From positions 1 through 41,244 of the forward strand of contig JASHRC010000058.1 in the NCBI GenBank assembly GCA_030037525.1: a DNA stretch of 41,244 nt. The letters run 5' to 3'. Source of the stretch: Candidatus Acidiferrales bacterium. Lineage in GTDB: Bacteria > Acidobacteriota > Terriglobia > Acidiferrales > UBA7541. The translations under genes and the position numbers were made by a program. Positions 17,099 through 25,754 of this stretch are shown one piece after another. A model generated the notes under the pieces. That model saw only the letters and a list, made by a program, of their open reading frames with translations, did not search any database and was not told the DNA's origin. How positions within the stretch are numbered: position 1 is the first letter of the stretch; the number at the start of each line of letters is the position of its first letter.

Positions 17099-17560
17099 TC
17101 AGCCCTGGCGAATCGCCGCGAGCACTTCGGCCGCGTGGCCCTTGGGCGTGACTCTTTCCCAGACTTTTCGAATCGTTCCGTCGGGACCGATCCAGTAGGT
17201 GGTCCGCACGATTCCGAGGAACGATTTTCCAAAGAACGTTTTCATCCGCCGTGCGCCGAAGGCCTCAATCACATCGAAATTCGTGTCCGCCAGCAAAGGA
17301 AATCGGATGTTGTAGCGGGTCTTGAATTTCGTCTGTGCCTCCAGGGAATCACTGCTGCAGCCCACAACCGCGGTGTTCGCGGCCTGGAATTCCTCGAGCG
17401 CGCTGCTGAATTCGACTGCCTCGTGCGTGCATCCGGCCGTGTTGGCTTTGGGATAGAAGTACAGGACCAGATTCCGACCCTGGTAATCGGACCCGGAAAC
17501 GGTTGAACCATCTTCGGCGGTGGCTCGAAACTTGGGCGCTCGGTCGCCTGGCTTGAGCAT
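17099..17560 (-). CDS. bcp: Peroxiredoxin of the BCP/PrxQ type
   Basis: 153-residue thiol peroxidase reducing hydrogen peroxide and organic peroxides. The peroxidatic cysteine is C44 in PKANTAGCTHEA. The resolving Cys found five residues later in E. coli BCP is absent (V49). A different cysteine, C68 in VVGCSSDS, stands where most members have Val or Ile. The enzyme may therefore work as a 1-Cys peroxiredoxin or use an atypical partner; this is inference. It lies 24 bases downstream of gatB on the same strand and may be co-transcribed. Confidence 0.92.
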   Translation of the reverse strand: MLKPGDRAPKFRATAEDGSTVSGSDYQGRNLVLYFYPKANTAGCTHEAVEFSSALEEFQAANTAVVGCSSDSLEAQTKFKTRYNIRFPLLADTNFDVIEAFGARRMKTFFGKSFLGIVRTTYWIGPDGTIRKVWERVTPKGHAAEVLAAIRQG

Positions 17561-17584
17561 GAGAGTCTCCGTTTCGTCGCGGAG

Positions 17585-19072
17585 TTACTCCGCGAGCACT
17601 CGTTTGAGGATTTCGTTGACGGTCTGCGGATTGGCTTGGCGACGCGTTTCGCGCATCACTTGCCCGACGAAAAACTGGAACACGCCTTCGTTGCCGGAGC
17701 GGTACTTGGCCACGTTCTCCGGGTGTTTGGAGACGAGTTCGCGGACGATTCGCTCAATCGCGCCCCCGTCGGTGATTTGCCTGAGCCCTTCGGCGGCGAT
17801 GATTTCCGCCGGGGGCTTGCCGGTCGAGAACATCCGGGCGAACACCTTCTTCCCGCTCGCCGAGGTGATCTCGCCCTGTTCGATGCTTCCGAGCAGCTCG
17901 GCCAGCGCCGAGGGCGAGACGGGGCAGGCGGAAATCTCCTGGCCGGCATCCTTCAGGTGGCGGAGCAGCTCCACGGAGATCCAGTTGGCGGCGGCCTTGG
18001 GGGAAGAGCCCCGCTTGACCACGGCCTCGAAATAGTCGGCCAGCGCGCGGGTCGAGGTCAAGACGCCGGCGTCGTAGGGCGTGATGCCGTAGTCGGCGAG
18101 CAAGCGCGCCGTCCGTTCCGCCGGCAGTTCCGGCATCGAGTGGCGTACGTCTCTGAGCATGGCATCGGAGGGAGAAACCGGAAGCAGGTCGGGATCAGGG
18201 AAGTAGCGGTAATCGTGGGCGAATTCCTTCGAACGCATCGGTTCGGTGCGACCTAGGGAGACATTCCAAAGGCGCGTTTCCTGCACGATGGTCCCTCCCG
18301 ATTCCAGCACGCCGATCTGCCGCTCGATTTCATATTCAAGCGCATGAGTGAGATAGCGGAACGAGTTTAAGTTCTTCACTTCCGTCTTGGTGCCGAATCT
18401 CGGCTCCCCGCGCAGCCGCACGCTGACGTTCGCATCGCAGCGCAGCGAGCCCTCCTCCATGTTGCAGTCGCTCACTTCGGTGTATTCCAGGATTTGCTTG
18501 AGCGTCGTTAGATAGGCGTAGGCTTGTGCGGCCGAGCGCAGATCGGGCTCGGACACGATTTCAACGAGCGGCACGCCGCAGCGGTTGAAATCGATATGAC
18601 TCCAGCGATCGGAATCCGGGAAGCCCTCGTGCAGGCTTTTTCCGGCATCATCCTCCATGTGCAGGCGGGTGATCCTCACGCGCTTGGTTTCGCCGGCCAC
18701 CTCGATTTCGATCCCGCCGCCGGTTGCCAGCGGCAGCTCGTACATGGAGATTTGATAGCCCTTGGGCAGATCGGGATAGAAGTAATTCTTGCGAGCAAAA
18801 CGCGAGCGCTGCTCGATTTTGCATCCCAGCGCGAGCGAGGCCCGCAAGGCGAGCTCGAGCGCCCGCTTGTTGAGCACCGGCAACGCTCCGGGCAGACCCA
18901 GGCAGACCGGGCAGGTGTTTGAATTCGGCGCCGCGCCGAATTTCGTCGAGCAGCCGCAGAAAGCTTTGGTCTCGGTCTGGAGCTGGGCGTGCACTTCCAG
19001 CCCAATGACCGCCTCGTAGCGGGCCATCACCTCCGGCGCCACGCGGGCCGCTTCTGTCGTGGTTCGAGCCAT
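17585..19072 (-). CDS. gatB: Aspartyl/glutamyl-tRNA amidotransferase subunit B
   Basis: 495 residues, standard GatB length. It is the tRNA-binding kinase subunit of GatCAB, which activates Glu-tRNA(Gln) or Asp-tRNA(Asn) for transamidation. YEAVIGLEVHAQL opens the catalytic cradle. Zinc ligands C39, C41, C54 and C57 are present (FCGCS...CPVC). The C-terminal YqeY-like tail ends QTVNEILKRVLAE. The start may be ATG 19072 or the internal ATG at residue 16 (MARYEAV). gatA and gatC are not adjacent, as is common when the genes are dispersed. It lies 46 bases downstream of the B12 receptor gene on the same strand. Confidence 0.97.
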   Translation of the reverse strand: MARTTTEAARVAPEVMARYEAVIGLEVHAQLQTETKAFCGCSTKFGAAPNSNTCPVCLGLPGALPVLNKRALELALRASLALGCKIEQRSRFARKNYFYPDLPKGYQISMYELPLATGGGIEIEVAGETKRVRITRLHMEDDAGKSLHEGFPDSDRWSHIDFNRCGVPLVEIVSEPDLRSAAQAYAYLTTLKQILEYTEVSDCNMEEGSLRCDANVSVRLRGEPRFGTKTEVKNLNSFRYLTHALEYEIERQIGVLESGGTIVQETRLWNVSLGRTEPMRSKEFAHDYRYFPDPDLLPVSPSDAMLRDVRHSMPELPAERTARLLADYGITPYDAGVLTSTRALADYFEAVVKRGSSPKAAANWISVELLRHLKDAGQEISACPVSPSALAELLGSIEQGEITSASGKKVFARMFSTGKPPAEIIAAEGLRQITDGGAIERIVRELVSKHPENVAKYRSGNEGVFQFFVGQVMRETRRQANPQTVNEILKRVLAE

Positions 19073-19118
19073 GGCAAGCTTGAAATTATAGCATTCGCGC
19101 CGGGCCAGGCCCGACCGG

Positions 19119-21404
19119 TCACTGGACTGGGCTGGAATGCTCTAAGGAAAGACGCAGCCGAACGCCGGCCGTAAAGTTCAGCGGCAGCGCCGGGAAGCCG
19201 AACGCCTCTTCGTATTTCTGGTTCAAGAAGTTGTTGAGATGGCCATAGATTTCCACGCCCCGCGGCAGCCGGTAAGCAAATCCGACGTTCGCGTCGACAT
19301 AGCCGGGATTCCGGAACAGGCATGGCAAGCCCAGCTGGCAAGCGAACACACCGAGATTGGGCTCGAGATCCAGAACCGCACCGCGAATGGACGCATTCGA
19401 GTTCACCATCCAGGGACCGTGCGTCCAGGTGATGTTGTAGCCAGCCGAACTGCGCGGGCGCCGGATGAGCGGCTCGCCTATGGTGAACGGCGCTTCGACT
19501 TCGGTCGTGCCAGCGAGCGACAAGATCGCCGTATTGAGCCAGGTGTACTCGCCCATGATTTCAAGCGAGCGAAACGGCCGAAGCGTCAGAGCGGATTCGA
19601 TCCCGTCGGCACGCGAGCGGGCGAGATTGACCGAGAGAAACGAGCTCAAATCCTCGAGCTCGCCTCCCAGGGTTACGATCTGATCGCGATAGGCGTTGTA
19701 GAAGTAGGTTACGTCCAAAACCGCTTTGTCCGTGAAAAAGCGCTGCTCGATGCCCGCGTCCACGCTGATGCTTTTTTCCGGCTTCAGTTCCGGATTATTT
19801 GTGAACCCGAGCTCGAATCCATCCGGCGGCCGGATCCCAGTGCCAAAACTGCTGTGGATGCGGGTCAGGCCGACCGAGCCGCCCTCTGGCCGCACCAGAT
19901 AAGCCACCGAGATGCGAGGGTCCACTTTGGCCACCGAACTTGCGGGAATGAAGGGCCGATTCGCAGTCACCAAGTCGGCTGCGAGCGCGTCGGTCTGGAT
20001 ATCATCGACGCGGACTCCCGTGCTCAAAAACCATCGGTTTGCTGCCTCCCATCGATTCTCGGCGAAGAAGGCATAGGTGTTCCGCGCGATCGGAAAAGGT
20101 ATGCCCGCGGCGTTGGTCACATAGGTGTCCTTGTACTCGTCCCGCCCATATTCGAATCCCGCCACCAGGACGTCGCTCGGCGCGAGCGTGATCTCGCTCC
20201 GGGTGTTGGCCGCAAGGTTCAGATTGTCGGTGAAGGACGTGGTGCCGAAGGTCGCAGGCGTGGCCGGAAAGAAATAGTTGTCGGTCGCCACGCTCAGGGT
20301 GGACACCTGCTCGAAGCGGTTTGAGAACTGCTCGGTTTCGCCCACCTGATAGCCGAAAAGGTCCTGTACCTGTTTGGTGTAGGAAGCGGGAATCCCGGGG
20401 AACAGCCCATCGGGATCCGATCCCCAGGGGCCCGCATTTTCCTCGTGGCCGTTATCCCCAAAAAAGTGCACGACGACGCGTCGGCGCGGGCTGCGGGAAT
20501 ATCCCAGACTCAGAAACGAAGTTTGATTCCGGTAGGTGTCGTCGATCGCGTCACCGTCGGTCGAGAGCCGGGACAGGTCGTAGGCCCAGCTCAATCCGTG
20601 GAAAAGACCTTCTCCGCCGCTGGCCAAGCGATAGGTGTGATAGCTTCCGCCTTCGCCCAGAAAACTGAACTGGGGGGGACCTTCCCCGTGCGGGGTGATC
20701 ACTTCCAGGACGCCGGAAACGGCGTTGGAGCCATACAATGCGCTTTCCGGACCGCGCAGGATTTCGACTTCGCTCACGCCGTCGACCGGAAGCGGCGCGA
20801 GATCAAATCCTCCTCCGAAATCGTTCATGGGAATGCCGTCGACGAGCACCAGGTTGTAGTTGGAATTTCCGCCGCGGATGAAAGCACTGGTGACGGCGCC
20901 GAGCTGGCCGGTGCGGTTGACCGCAACTCCGGGGACGTTGCGCAGGGCATCGGCCAGCGTCTGGAAGCCCCCGTTCCCGATCGCGTCCTGGTTCACCACG
21001 GTGACCGACGAACCGGTTTCGGGCGCGAGCGCTCCCCCGAGGGAAGCCGAGACGACCACTTGATCTTCGACCGCGCTGAGGGTGAGCGAAATGTCGCGAG
21101 TCTTCGTTTCACCTGCCTGCAGTTCGACGGGGAGGCTCGAGCTCGTAAATCCGGGCAGATTGGCAACGATGGTGAAGCGCCCGCTGCCGAGCCCCTGGAA
21201 CCGATACTGGCCTTCGGAATTCGACTGGGTCTCCCGGACGGCAATCAGGGAATCGAGCAGTGTGATCTTGGCTTGAGGAGCGGGGCGGCCGTCCGGATCG
21301 TAAACGGTTCCGCGAATCTCTCCTCCTGTTCGCGAACCGGTCTGCGCCCATGCGGAACAAAGCGGAAGGAATGAAAACAGCAGGAAGGAAAATCGAAGTC
21401 TCAT
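19119..21404 (-). CDS. btuB: TonB-dependent receptor, probably for cobalamin
   Basis: 761-residue outer-membrane receptor. A signal peptide (about 1-20) precedes a carboxypeptidase-regulatory-like Ig domain (about 27-110), a plug domain (about 115-230; LADALRNVPGV, FIRGGNSNYNLVLVDG, EILRGPESALYGS) and a 22-strand barrel. The family alone does not define the ligand. The cobalamin riboswitch in its leader (21471-21631) and the neighbouring btuFCD operon point strongly to vitamin B12 or a related corrinoid. ATG 21404 follows GAGGAGG at 4-5 bases, a strong ribosome-binding site that the riboswitch could mask. Confidence 0.88.
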   Translation of the reverse strand: MRLRFSFLLFSFLPLCSAWAQTGSRTGGEIRGTVYDPDGRPAPQAKITLLDSLIAVRETQSNSEGQYRFQGLGSGRFTIVANLPGFTSSSLPVELQAGETKTRDISLTLSAVEDQVVVSASLGGALAPETGSSVTVVNQDAIGNGGFQTLADALRNVPGVAVNRTGQLGAVTSAFIRGGNSNYNLVLVDGIPMNDFGGGFDLAPLPVDGVSEVEILRGPESALYGSNAVSGVLEVITPHGEGPPQFSFLGEGGSYHTYRLASGGEGLFHGLSWAYDLSRLSTDGDAIDDTYRNQTSFLSLGYSRSPRRRVVVHFFGDNGHEENAGPWGSDPDGLFPGIPASYTKQVQDLFGYQVGETEQFSNRFEQVSTLSVATDNYFFPATPATFGTTSFTDNLNLAANTRSEITLAPSDVLVAGFEYGRDEYKDTYVTNAAGIPFPIARNTYAFFAENRWEAANRWFLSTGVRVDDIQTDALAADLVTANRPFIPASSVAKVDPRISVAYLVRPEGGSVGLTRIHSSFGTGIRPPDGFELGFTNNPELKPEKSISVDAGIEQRFFTDKAVLDVTYFYNAYRDQIVTLGGELEDLSSFLSVNLARSRADGIESALTLRPFRSLEIMGEYTWLNTAILSLAGTTEVEAPFTIGEPLIRRPRSSAGYNITWTHGPWMVNSNASIRGAVLDLEPNLGVFACQLGLPCLFRNPGYVDANVGFAYRLPRGVEIYGHLNNFLNQKYEEAFGFPALPLNFTAGVRLRLSLEHSSPVQ

Positions 21405-21470
21405 GGTTCCTCCTCTCCCTCTCGCGCGGGAGCTTGAGGTTGGCCCCAGCTGGTAGCGAGCCGAGGTCGA

Positions 21471-21631
21471 GACTCCGTCGGTCTCCTGGCTTGGCGGATT
21501 CCCTAGGTTCTGGCGCGGCCTTCCCGTCCGGCTTCGATTTCCTTGCCAGGCAGTGACACGCGTCCTGGAACTCTCCGCCTTACAGTCGCGCGGCGGCGAC
21601 GGCTTTCGACCGTCTTCCCGTGCACGGAGCC
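21471..21631 (-). promoter_or_regulatory. Cobalamin riboswitch upstream of btuB
   Basis: Minus-strand aptamer with the canonical blocks in order: P1 arms GGCTCCGT (21624-21631) and ACGGAGTC (21471-21478, with G-U pairs); a GGGAA..GGTCGAAAGCC core; GCGACTGTAA (21580-21589); and the B12 box AAGCCAGGAGACC (21480-21492). No T-run terminator occurs in the 66 bases before ATG 21404. CTCCC near 21427-21431 can instead pair with the GGGAG adjoining the AGGAGG site, so translational control is the likelier mode. The aptamer call is strong; the output mode is inference. Confidence 0.93.
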
Positions 21632-21677
21632 TCCTGTGAGTGTGGACGGCGCGCGCCTATGGCGGGAATCGCCGCTT

Positions 21678-21697
21678 GCGAAGGCAGAGGCCTTCGC
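21678..21697 (-). terminator. Perfect hairpin after btuD
   Basis: GCGAAGGC, loop of four, GCCTTCGC: an 8-bp perfect stem beginning 17 bases after the btuD stop codon and before the btuB riboswitch. There is no T-run downstream. It may end or stabilise the btuFCD transcript. Confidence 0.4.
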
Positions 21698-21713
21698 GAA
21701 ACGTCTTTTCGCT

Positions 21714-22565
21714 TCAGCTGCCTTGCAAAATCACGCGCGGCCGCCCGTTCGGCCGCATTTCGATTTCCAGCGGTGCCTCAAAAACTTCCTCGAGCAAGGC
21801 CCGATCGTATACTTCTGCTGCCGTGCCCACGCGCAAGCATTTGCCTTTGTGCAGTAGCACGATTCGATCGCAAAACTCCGAGGCCAGATCCAGCTCGTGG
21901 GTCACCACCAGCACGGTATAGCGATTGCCATCGGCCAATCTTCGGAGTCGGCGAAGCAGCTCTACCTTTCCGCCGATATCGAGATGCTGCGTGGGCTCAT
22001 CGAGCAGAAGGAGCGACGGCTGTTGCGCGAGCGCCCGCGCCAAAATCACCCTTTGCTTTTCGCCTCCCGAGAGCTGATCCATCCACCGGTCGCGCAACCG
22101 GTCCGCGCCCACCTGGGCGAGCGCGTTTGCCGCGTACAAGCAGTCTTGGTCAGACTCAAATCGCAGCCGCCGCCCGTAGGGATAGCGTCCCTGCAGAACG
22201 TACTCCCAGACGCGCAACGGAAACAGCAGCTCGCTCTCCTGTCCGACCAGCGCGATTCGCTGCGCGCGCACGCGCAAATCAAGCTGGCTGACCTCCGCTC
22301 CGTTGATTTCGACGCGACCGGAGAGCGGCTTGTTTAATCCCGCCAGCAGCGTGAGCAGCGTCGACTTCCCGCTGGCGTTCGGGCCGAGGATGGCCACGAT
22401 CTCGTGCGCCTGCGCTTCGAAGGTTACCGGGCCCAGCGTGAAGGTCGGCGCGGAGGCGTCTGTGGCCCGATAGGCATAGCTTGCCTGTTCCACTTTGAGG
22501 TGCGTGTTTCCGGCGCCCGGCGTCGAGGCGTCCCGCGTCGCGGTGCCGAATCCCAACGAGCTCAT
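21714..22565 (-). CDS. btuD: Vitamin B12 ABC transporter ATPase
   Basis: 283 residues from ATG 22565, which forms ATGA with the permease stop; the longer open frame upstream is a shadow of the permease. Walker A GPNASGKST (61-69), Q109, signature LSGGEKQR (165-172), Walker B LLLLDEP (185-191) and H223 are all present. It energises import of corrinoid by the FecCD-type permease in the inner membrane. FecE/BtuD-family ATPases for siderophores look the same; the riboswitch upstream of the operon decides for cobalamin. Confidence 0.92.
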   Translation of the reverse strand: MSSLGFGTATRDASTPGAGNTHLKVEQASYAYRATDASAPTFTLGPVTFEAQAHEIVAILGPNASGKSTLLTLLAGLNKPLSGRVEINGAEVSQLDLRVRAQRIALVGQESELLFPLRVWEYVLQGRYPYGRRLRFESDQDCLYAANALAQVGADRLRDRWMDQLSGGEKQRVILARALAQQPSLLLLDEPTQHLDIGGKVELLRRLRRLADGNRYTVLVVTHELDLASEFCDRIVLLHKGKCLRVGTAAEVYDRALLEEVFEAPLEIEMRPNGRPRVILQGS

Positions 22566-23578
22566 CGCACCCTCCGCCGCATGAGATAGATGAACACCGG
22601 CGCGCCCACCAGAGCGGTCATCGCGCCAACCGGCAGTTCCGTGGGAGCAACGACGGTGCGCGCCAGCAGATCGGCCAGCACGATCAAAACAGCGCCCCCC
22701 AGCGCCGAGGTGGGAACCAGCAAGCGGTAATCGCTGCCAAACATCATCCGCATCAGGTGCGGCACGAGGAGGCCCACGTAACCGATCGCCCCGCTTACGG
22801 AGACGGCCAGGCCGGTGAGCAGGGAAGCCGCCACATAGACGACGACTTTTACACGGTTCACATTCACGCCCAGATGCCGGGCCTCCTGCTCCCCCGTCAG
22901 AATCAGATTCAAATCCGATGAGGTTGTGTAAATCGATCCCACACCGATCACCAGCAGCAAATAAAGCCAGCGCGAGCTGATCGGAGGAGGCGATGCCAGG
23001 TCGCCCATCAGCCAAAATGCCATGCCGCGAAGCTCCCGCCCGGGCAGCATGGTCATCAGAAACATGATCACCGCCGACAGAAACGAAACAGCCACGATTC
23101 CAGCCAGAAGCAACGTCGCGGTATCCACGTGCCCGCCGCGCCGGCCGAGAAAATAGACCACGGCGATCGTCGCTCCAGCCCCGGCAAATGCGGCAAGCTG
23201 AATCATCCCTGGCGTCTCGGGCGCCAGCGCCAGGCTGATGATCGCGCCAAGCGCCGCGCCGCTGGAAACCCCCAGCACATAGGGATCGGCCAGCGGGTTC
23301 CGCAGCAGAGCTTGGAAGCCGGCCCCGGCTGTGGAAAGCGATGCGCCAACCAGAATTCCCAGGGCGATGCGCGGCAGGCGAATCTCGTACACCACATTCC
23401 AGAAATCAGGAGGAATCTGGCTGCTGCGACCTAGGAAACGGTCGACCAGCGTCATCACGATCTCCGGTACGGAAATCGGATAAGCGCCCATGCGCAGCGA
23501 AATCACCACGGCAATGAACAGTACCGCGCCGAGCGCGGCCGAAATCAAGACGACACGCCTCGGCGTCAGCGGGCGCAC
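22562..23578 (-). CDS. btuC: Vitamin B12 ABC transporter permease (FecCD family)
   Basis: 338 residues with about ten membrane helices. FecCD landmarks: RLPRIALGILVGASLSTAGA, LRNPLADPYVLGVSSGAALGA and the ATPase-contacting loop GAIGYVGLLVPHLMR. It begins with GTG 23578 and overlaps the end of btuF by 13 bases. Its stop overlaps the btuD start in ATGA. Tight coupling supports stoichiometric production of one BtuFCD importer. Confidence 0.93.
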   Translation of the reverse strand: MRPLTPRRVVLISAALGAVLFIAVVISLRMGAYPISVPEIVMTLVDRFLGRSSQIPPDFWNVVYEIRLPRIALGILVGASLSTAGAGFQALLRNPLADPYVLGVSSGAALGAIISLALAPETPGMIQLAAFAGAGATIAVVYFLGRRGGHVDTATLLLAGIVAVSFLSAVIMFLMTMLPGRELRGMAFWLMGDLASPPPISSRWLYLLLVIGVGSIYTTSSDLNLILTGEQEARHLGVNVNRVKVVVYVAASLLTGLAVSVSGAIGYVGLLVPHLMRMMFGSDYRLLVPTSALGGAVLIVLADLLARTVVAPTELPVGAMTALVGAPVFIYLMRRRVR

Positions 23579-24594
23579 TCGTGAAACTCCAGGACTGGGT
23601 TGGTTCCGCCAGCGAAAGCGAGCCAGGTTCGGTTCCCTAATTCTCTGTTGCCGGAAAACACCTCGCGGTGAACTTCGCGGGCCAGCTGCTCGATGGCGTC
23701 AACCAGGCCCGGCGCCGGGCGTATGGCGTCCTCATTGAGATCCACCACGTGACCTCGTTCGACCGCATCGAGGTCGCGCCACACGGGACGGCTGCGCAAA
23801 TCGGCCAGTTCCGCCCGGGCGCTTTCGCCGTGCCCTCCGGCGAAGACGATATAATCGGGCTCGAGGCGCAGGACTTCCTCCAGATTAATCTTCGGCCAGT
23901 TCTGTTTGGAGAGCACCACCGACTCGGCGCCCGCCCAGCGCAGGGCGTCCGCAATGAACGTGTTCTGCCCGATCGTTGTCAGCGGGTCGAGCCACACGAT
24001 GAACAGCACGTGCACTGGGGGCCGGTCGCGAAGCCTGGCGTCGAGCGCATCGAGCCGCCGCCTGAGCTGCGCCACCAGTTGGTCGCCTGCGGTTTTTGCG
24101 CCAATCGCATCGGCCATTTTCCCAATCGAATCGAGGATGCCGAGCACGGTCTCGGTATCGCCTCCAGCCGTGTAAACGGCGATGCCCAGCCGCTCGAGCG
24201 CGTCGATGGTGTCCACGCGATTGATCGAGTCGGCCGCCAGCACTAAATCCGGATGCAGCGAGACAATCGCCTCCAGGCTGGGATTTTCCGGCTCGCCCAC
24301 GTGAGGCTTCGATTCCGCCGCTGGCGGGTCGTCACATTCGCTGGTGTCGCCGGCGAGCTTATCCCCAAGGCCGAGCGCATAGACAATCTCAGTGATATTC
24401 GGCGCGAGCGTCACAATGCGATTGACTTCGCGAGGCATCCTCACCTTGCGGCCCACATCATCGACGACCGTTCGACGGTCGTCGCTTACGGCAGCCTGCG
24501 AACTCTTTTCCGCGAGCGCAGCCGAGGCAGCGGTCGAAAACAGCCAGGCGGCGCTCCCGATCATAGCGGCCAGCCGCGAGCCAATCTGTTTCAA
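23566..24594 (-). CDS. btuF: Periplasmic cobalamin-binding protein
   Basis: 342-residue class III (TroA-like) substrate-binding protein: ITEIVYALGLGDKLAG and PSLEAIVSLHPDLVLA are typical of BtuF. The start is read as TTG 24594 because GGAG lies 8 bases before it and the resulting N-terminus (MKQIGSRLAAMIGSAAWLF) has a charged head and hydrophobic core of a signal peptide. An internal ATG at 24564 would cut the charged head. The start sits 16 bases after the terminator U-run, so a read-through transcript exposes the ribosome-binding site directly. First gene of btuFCD. Confidence 0.92.
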   Translation of the reverse strand: MKQIGSRLAAMIGSAAWLFSTAASAALAEKSSQAAVSDDRRTVVDDVGRKVRMPREVNRIVTLAPNITEIVYALGLGDKLAGDTSECDDPPAAESKPHVGEPENPSLEAIVSLHPDLVLAADSINRVDTIDALERLGIAVYTAGGDTETVLGILDSIGKMADAIGAKTAGDQLVAQLRRRLDALDARLRDRPPVHVLFIVWLDPLTTIGQNTFIADALRWAGAESVVLSKQNWPKINLEEVLRLEPDYIVFAGGHGESARAELADLRSRPVWRDLDAVERGHVVDLNEDAIRPAPGLVDAIEQLAREVHREVFSGNRELGNRTWLAFAGGTNPVLEFHECAR

Positions 24595-24609
24595 TTCGCA
24601 ATCTCCAAC

Positions 24610-24637
24610 AAAAAAGCCTCGCGAGAGTAGCGAGGCT
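24610..24637 (-). terminator. Intrinsic terminator of the btuFCD riboswitch
   Basis: Minus-strand stem AGCCTCGC (24630-24637) and GCGAGGCT (24615-24622), 7-base loop, followed by a run of six T (24610-24615 read on the minus strand). It lies between the aptamer and btuF. TTCGCGAG at 24655-24662 can pair with CTCGCGAG at 24618-24625 inside the stem, making a plausible antiterminator. High cobalamin would favour the terminator. Confidence 0.88.
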
Positions 24638-24675
24638 CAGAAACCACACTCCTTCTCGCGAAGAGTTGCAGCTTC

Positions 24676-24816
24676 AACTGGTCCGGGTACGTTCCTGACT
24701 CTCGGTTCGTCTTGGCGAACCGATCACAGTGGCGGGACCGTGGCCGATTCTCACGGCCTTCCGTTTGCCCCGAGAATCAGCCCACGGCTGATTCCGAGCA
24801 ACATCCCGTGCCAGTT
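24676..24816 (-). promoter_or_regulatory. Cobalamin riboswitch upstream of btuFCD
   Basis: Minus-strand aptamer closed by perfectly complementary P1 arms AACTGG (24811-24816) and CCAGTT (24676-24681). Core blocks: GGCCGTGAGAATCGGCC, CCCGCCACTGTGA (near 24724-24736) and the B12-box-like GAGTCAGGAACGTACC (24686-24701). A terminator follows at 24610-24637 and a promoter precedes at 24832-24861, so the control unit is complete and acts on transcription. Confidence 0.93.
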
Positions 24817-24831
24817 CAGTTGTCGCAGGCG

Positions 24832-24861
24832 AGTGTAAGCTGAGCGTTCCCAGGGTGTCAA
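24832..24861 (-). promoter_or_regulatory. Promoter of the btuFCD riboswitch transcript
   Basis: Minus-strand TTGACA (24856-24861, perfect -35), 18-base spacer, TACACT (24832-24837). The predicted start near 24825 is about 9 bases before the aptamer P1 stem, a fit that supports both calls. Confidence 0.72.
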
Positions 24862-24881
24862 TCGGCGTTCGCGAGCTCGAG

Positions 24882-25709
24882 CTATCGGTTCTTCCACTTC
24901 GGAGCGCGCTGTTCAACCAGGGCGCGCAGGCCTTCTTGCGAGTCCTCCAGCTCAGCCAGTTCGTTGAGGAAGACCTTCATGGAGTTTCGGACTCCCTCGC
25001 GCAGCGGCAAACCGAGACTGCCGAGGATGGCTTTCTTTGCCATCGTCAACACCGGACCGGATTGCGCCGTCACTTTTGCAATCACTTCGTCGACTTTGTT
25101 TTTAAGCTCTGTTTCCGGCACCAGCCAGTTCACCAGCCCTAGTTCGCGAGCGCGTTCGGCGGACATCGCCTCCCCGGTCAGCACCAGTTCCAGCGCTTGC
25201 TTGGTTCCGAGAACCGAGGGCAGCACGGCCGCCGCCAGCGGAGGGAAGACCCCCAGTTTGATTTCCGGCTGTGCGAAACGTGCCTTGGGCGTCGCGATCA
25301 CCAGATCGCCGAGCGCCGCCAGTTCCGCGCCGCCGCCGTAGGCAGGTCCGTTGACCACGACCAGCAGTGGTTTTGAGGTGTCCAGCATCGCCGCGAATGC
25401 GACATGAAACGCATCCAGCAGTTGGAACACGCGGCGCTGAGTGTATTCGCCGATCTCGATTCCGCCGCAAAATGTCTGGCCCGCGGAATCCAGAACCATC
25501 AGCTTGATCTCGTTGCGTCCACCCACCACGCTGATGCCAACGGCCAGCTCCGCCAGCATGCGCTCGTTCAGGAGATTGTGCTCCGGACGGTTGAGCCTGA
25601 TCCGCGCGACTTCGCCCTCCACCTGCACCTTGACAAACTCAAATTGTTCGACTCTCGGCGTGACCAGCGCGAGCGTGCCGAGGACCTCGACCCCGCGTCC
25701 CTGGGGCAT
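24882..25709 (-). CDS. Enoyl-CoA hydratase/isomerase family protein
   Basis: 275-residue crotonase-fold enzyme. The CoA-oxyanion segments FCGGIEIGEY and GPAYGGGAELAALGD are present, and both hydratase acidic residues appear to be kept (E129 and E149 in FAQPEIKLG). The N-terminal strand FEFVKVQVEGEVARIRLNRPEHN is typical. GGAG lies 7 bases before ATG 25709. The thiolase remnant immediately upstream suggests it once formed part of a beta-oxidation-like or aromatic acyl-CoA operon. The substrate cannot be assigned. Confidence 0.88.
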   Translation of the reverse strand: MPQGRGVEVLGTLALVTPRVEQFEFVKVQVEGEVARIRLNRPEHNLLNERMLAELAVGISVVGGRNEIKLMVLDSAGQTFCGGIEIGEYTQRRVFQLLDAFHVAFAAMLDTSKPLLVVVNGPAYGGGAELAALGDLVIATPKARFAQPEIKLGVFPPLAAAVLPSVLGTKQALELVLTGEAMSAERARELGLVNWLVPETELKNKVDEVIAKVTAQSGPVLTMAKKAILGSLGLPLREGVRNSMKVFLNELAELEDSQEGLRALVEQRAPKWKNR

Positions 25710-25754
25710 CGGAAGACTCCGTGCTGAGCTCGTGACGAGCCCGCTCGAAAAAGC

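Noticed and set aside
22566-23015. N-terminal extension of the btuD reading frame
   Set aside because: This part lies entirely within btuC in another frame. The ATGA overlap at 22562-22565 marks the real btuD start.
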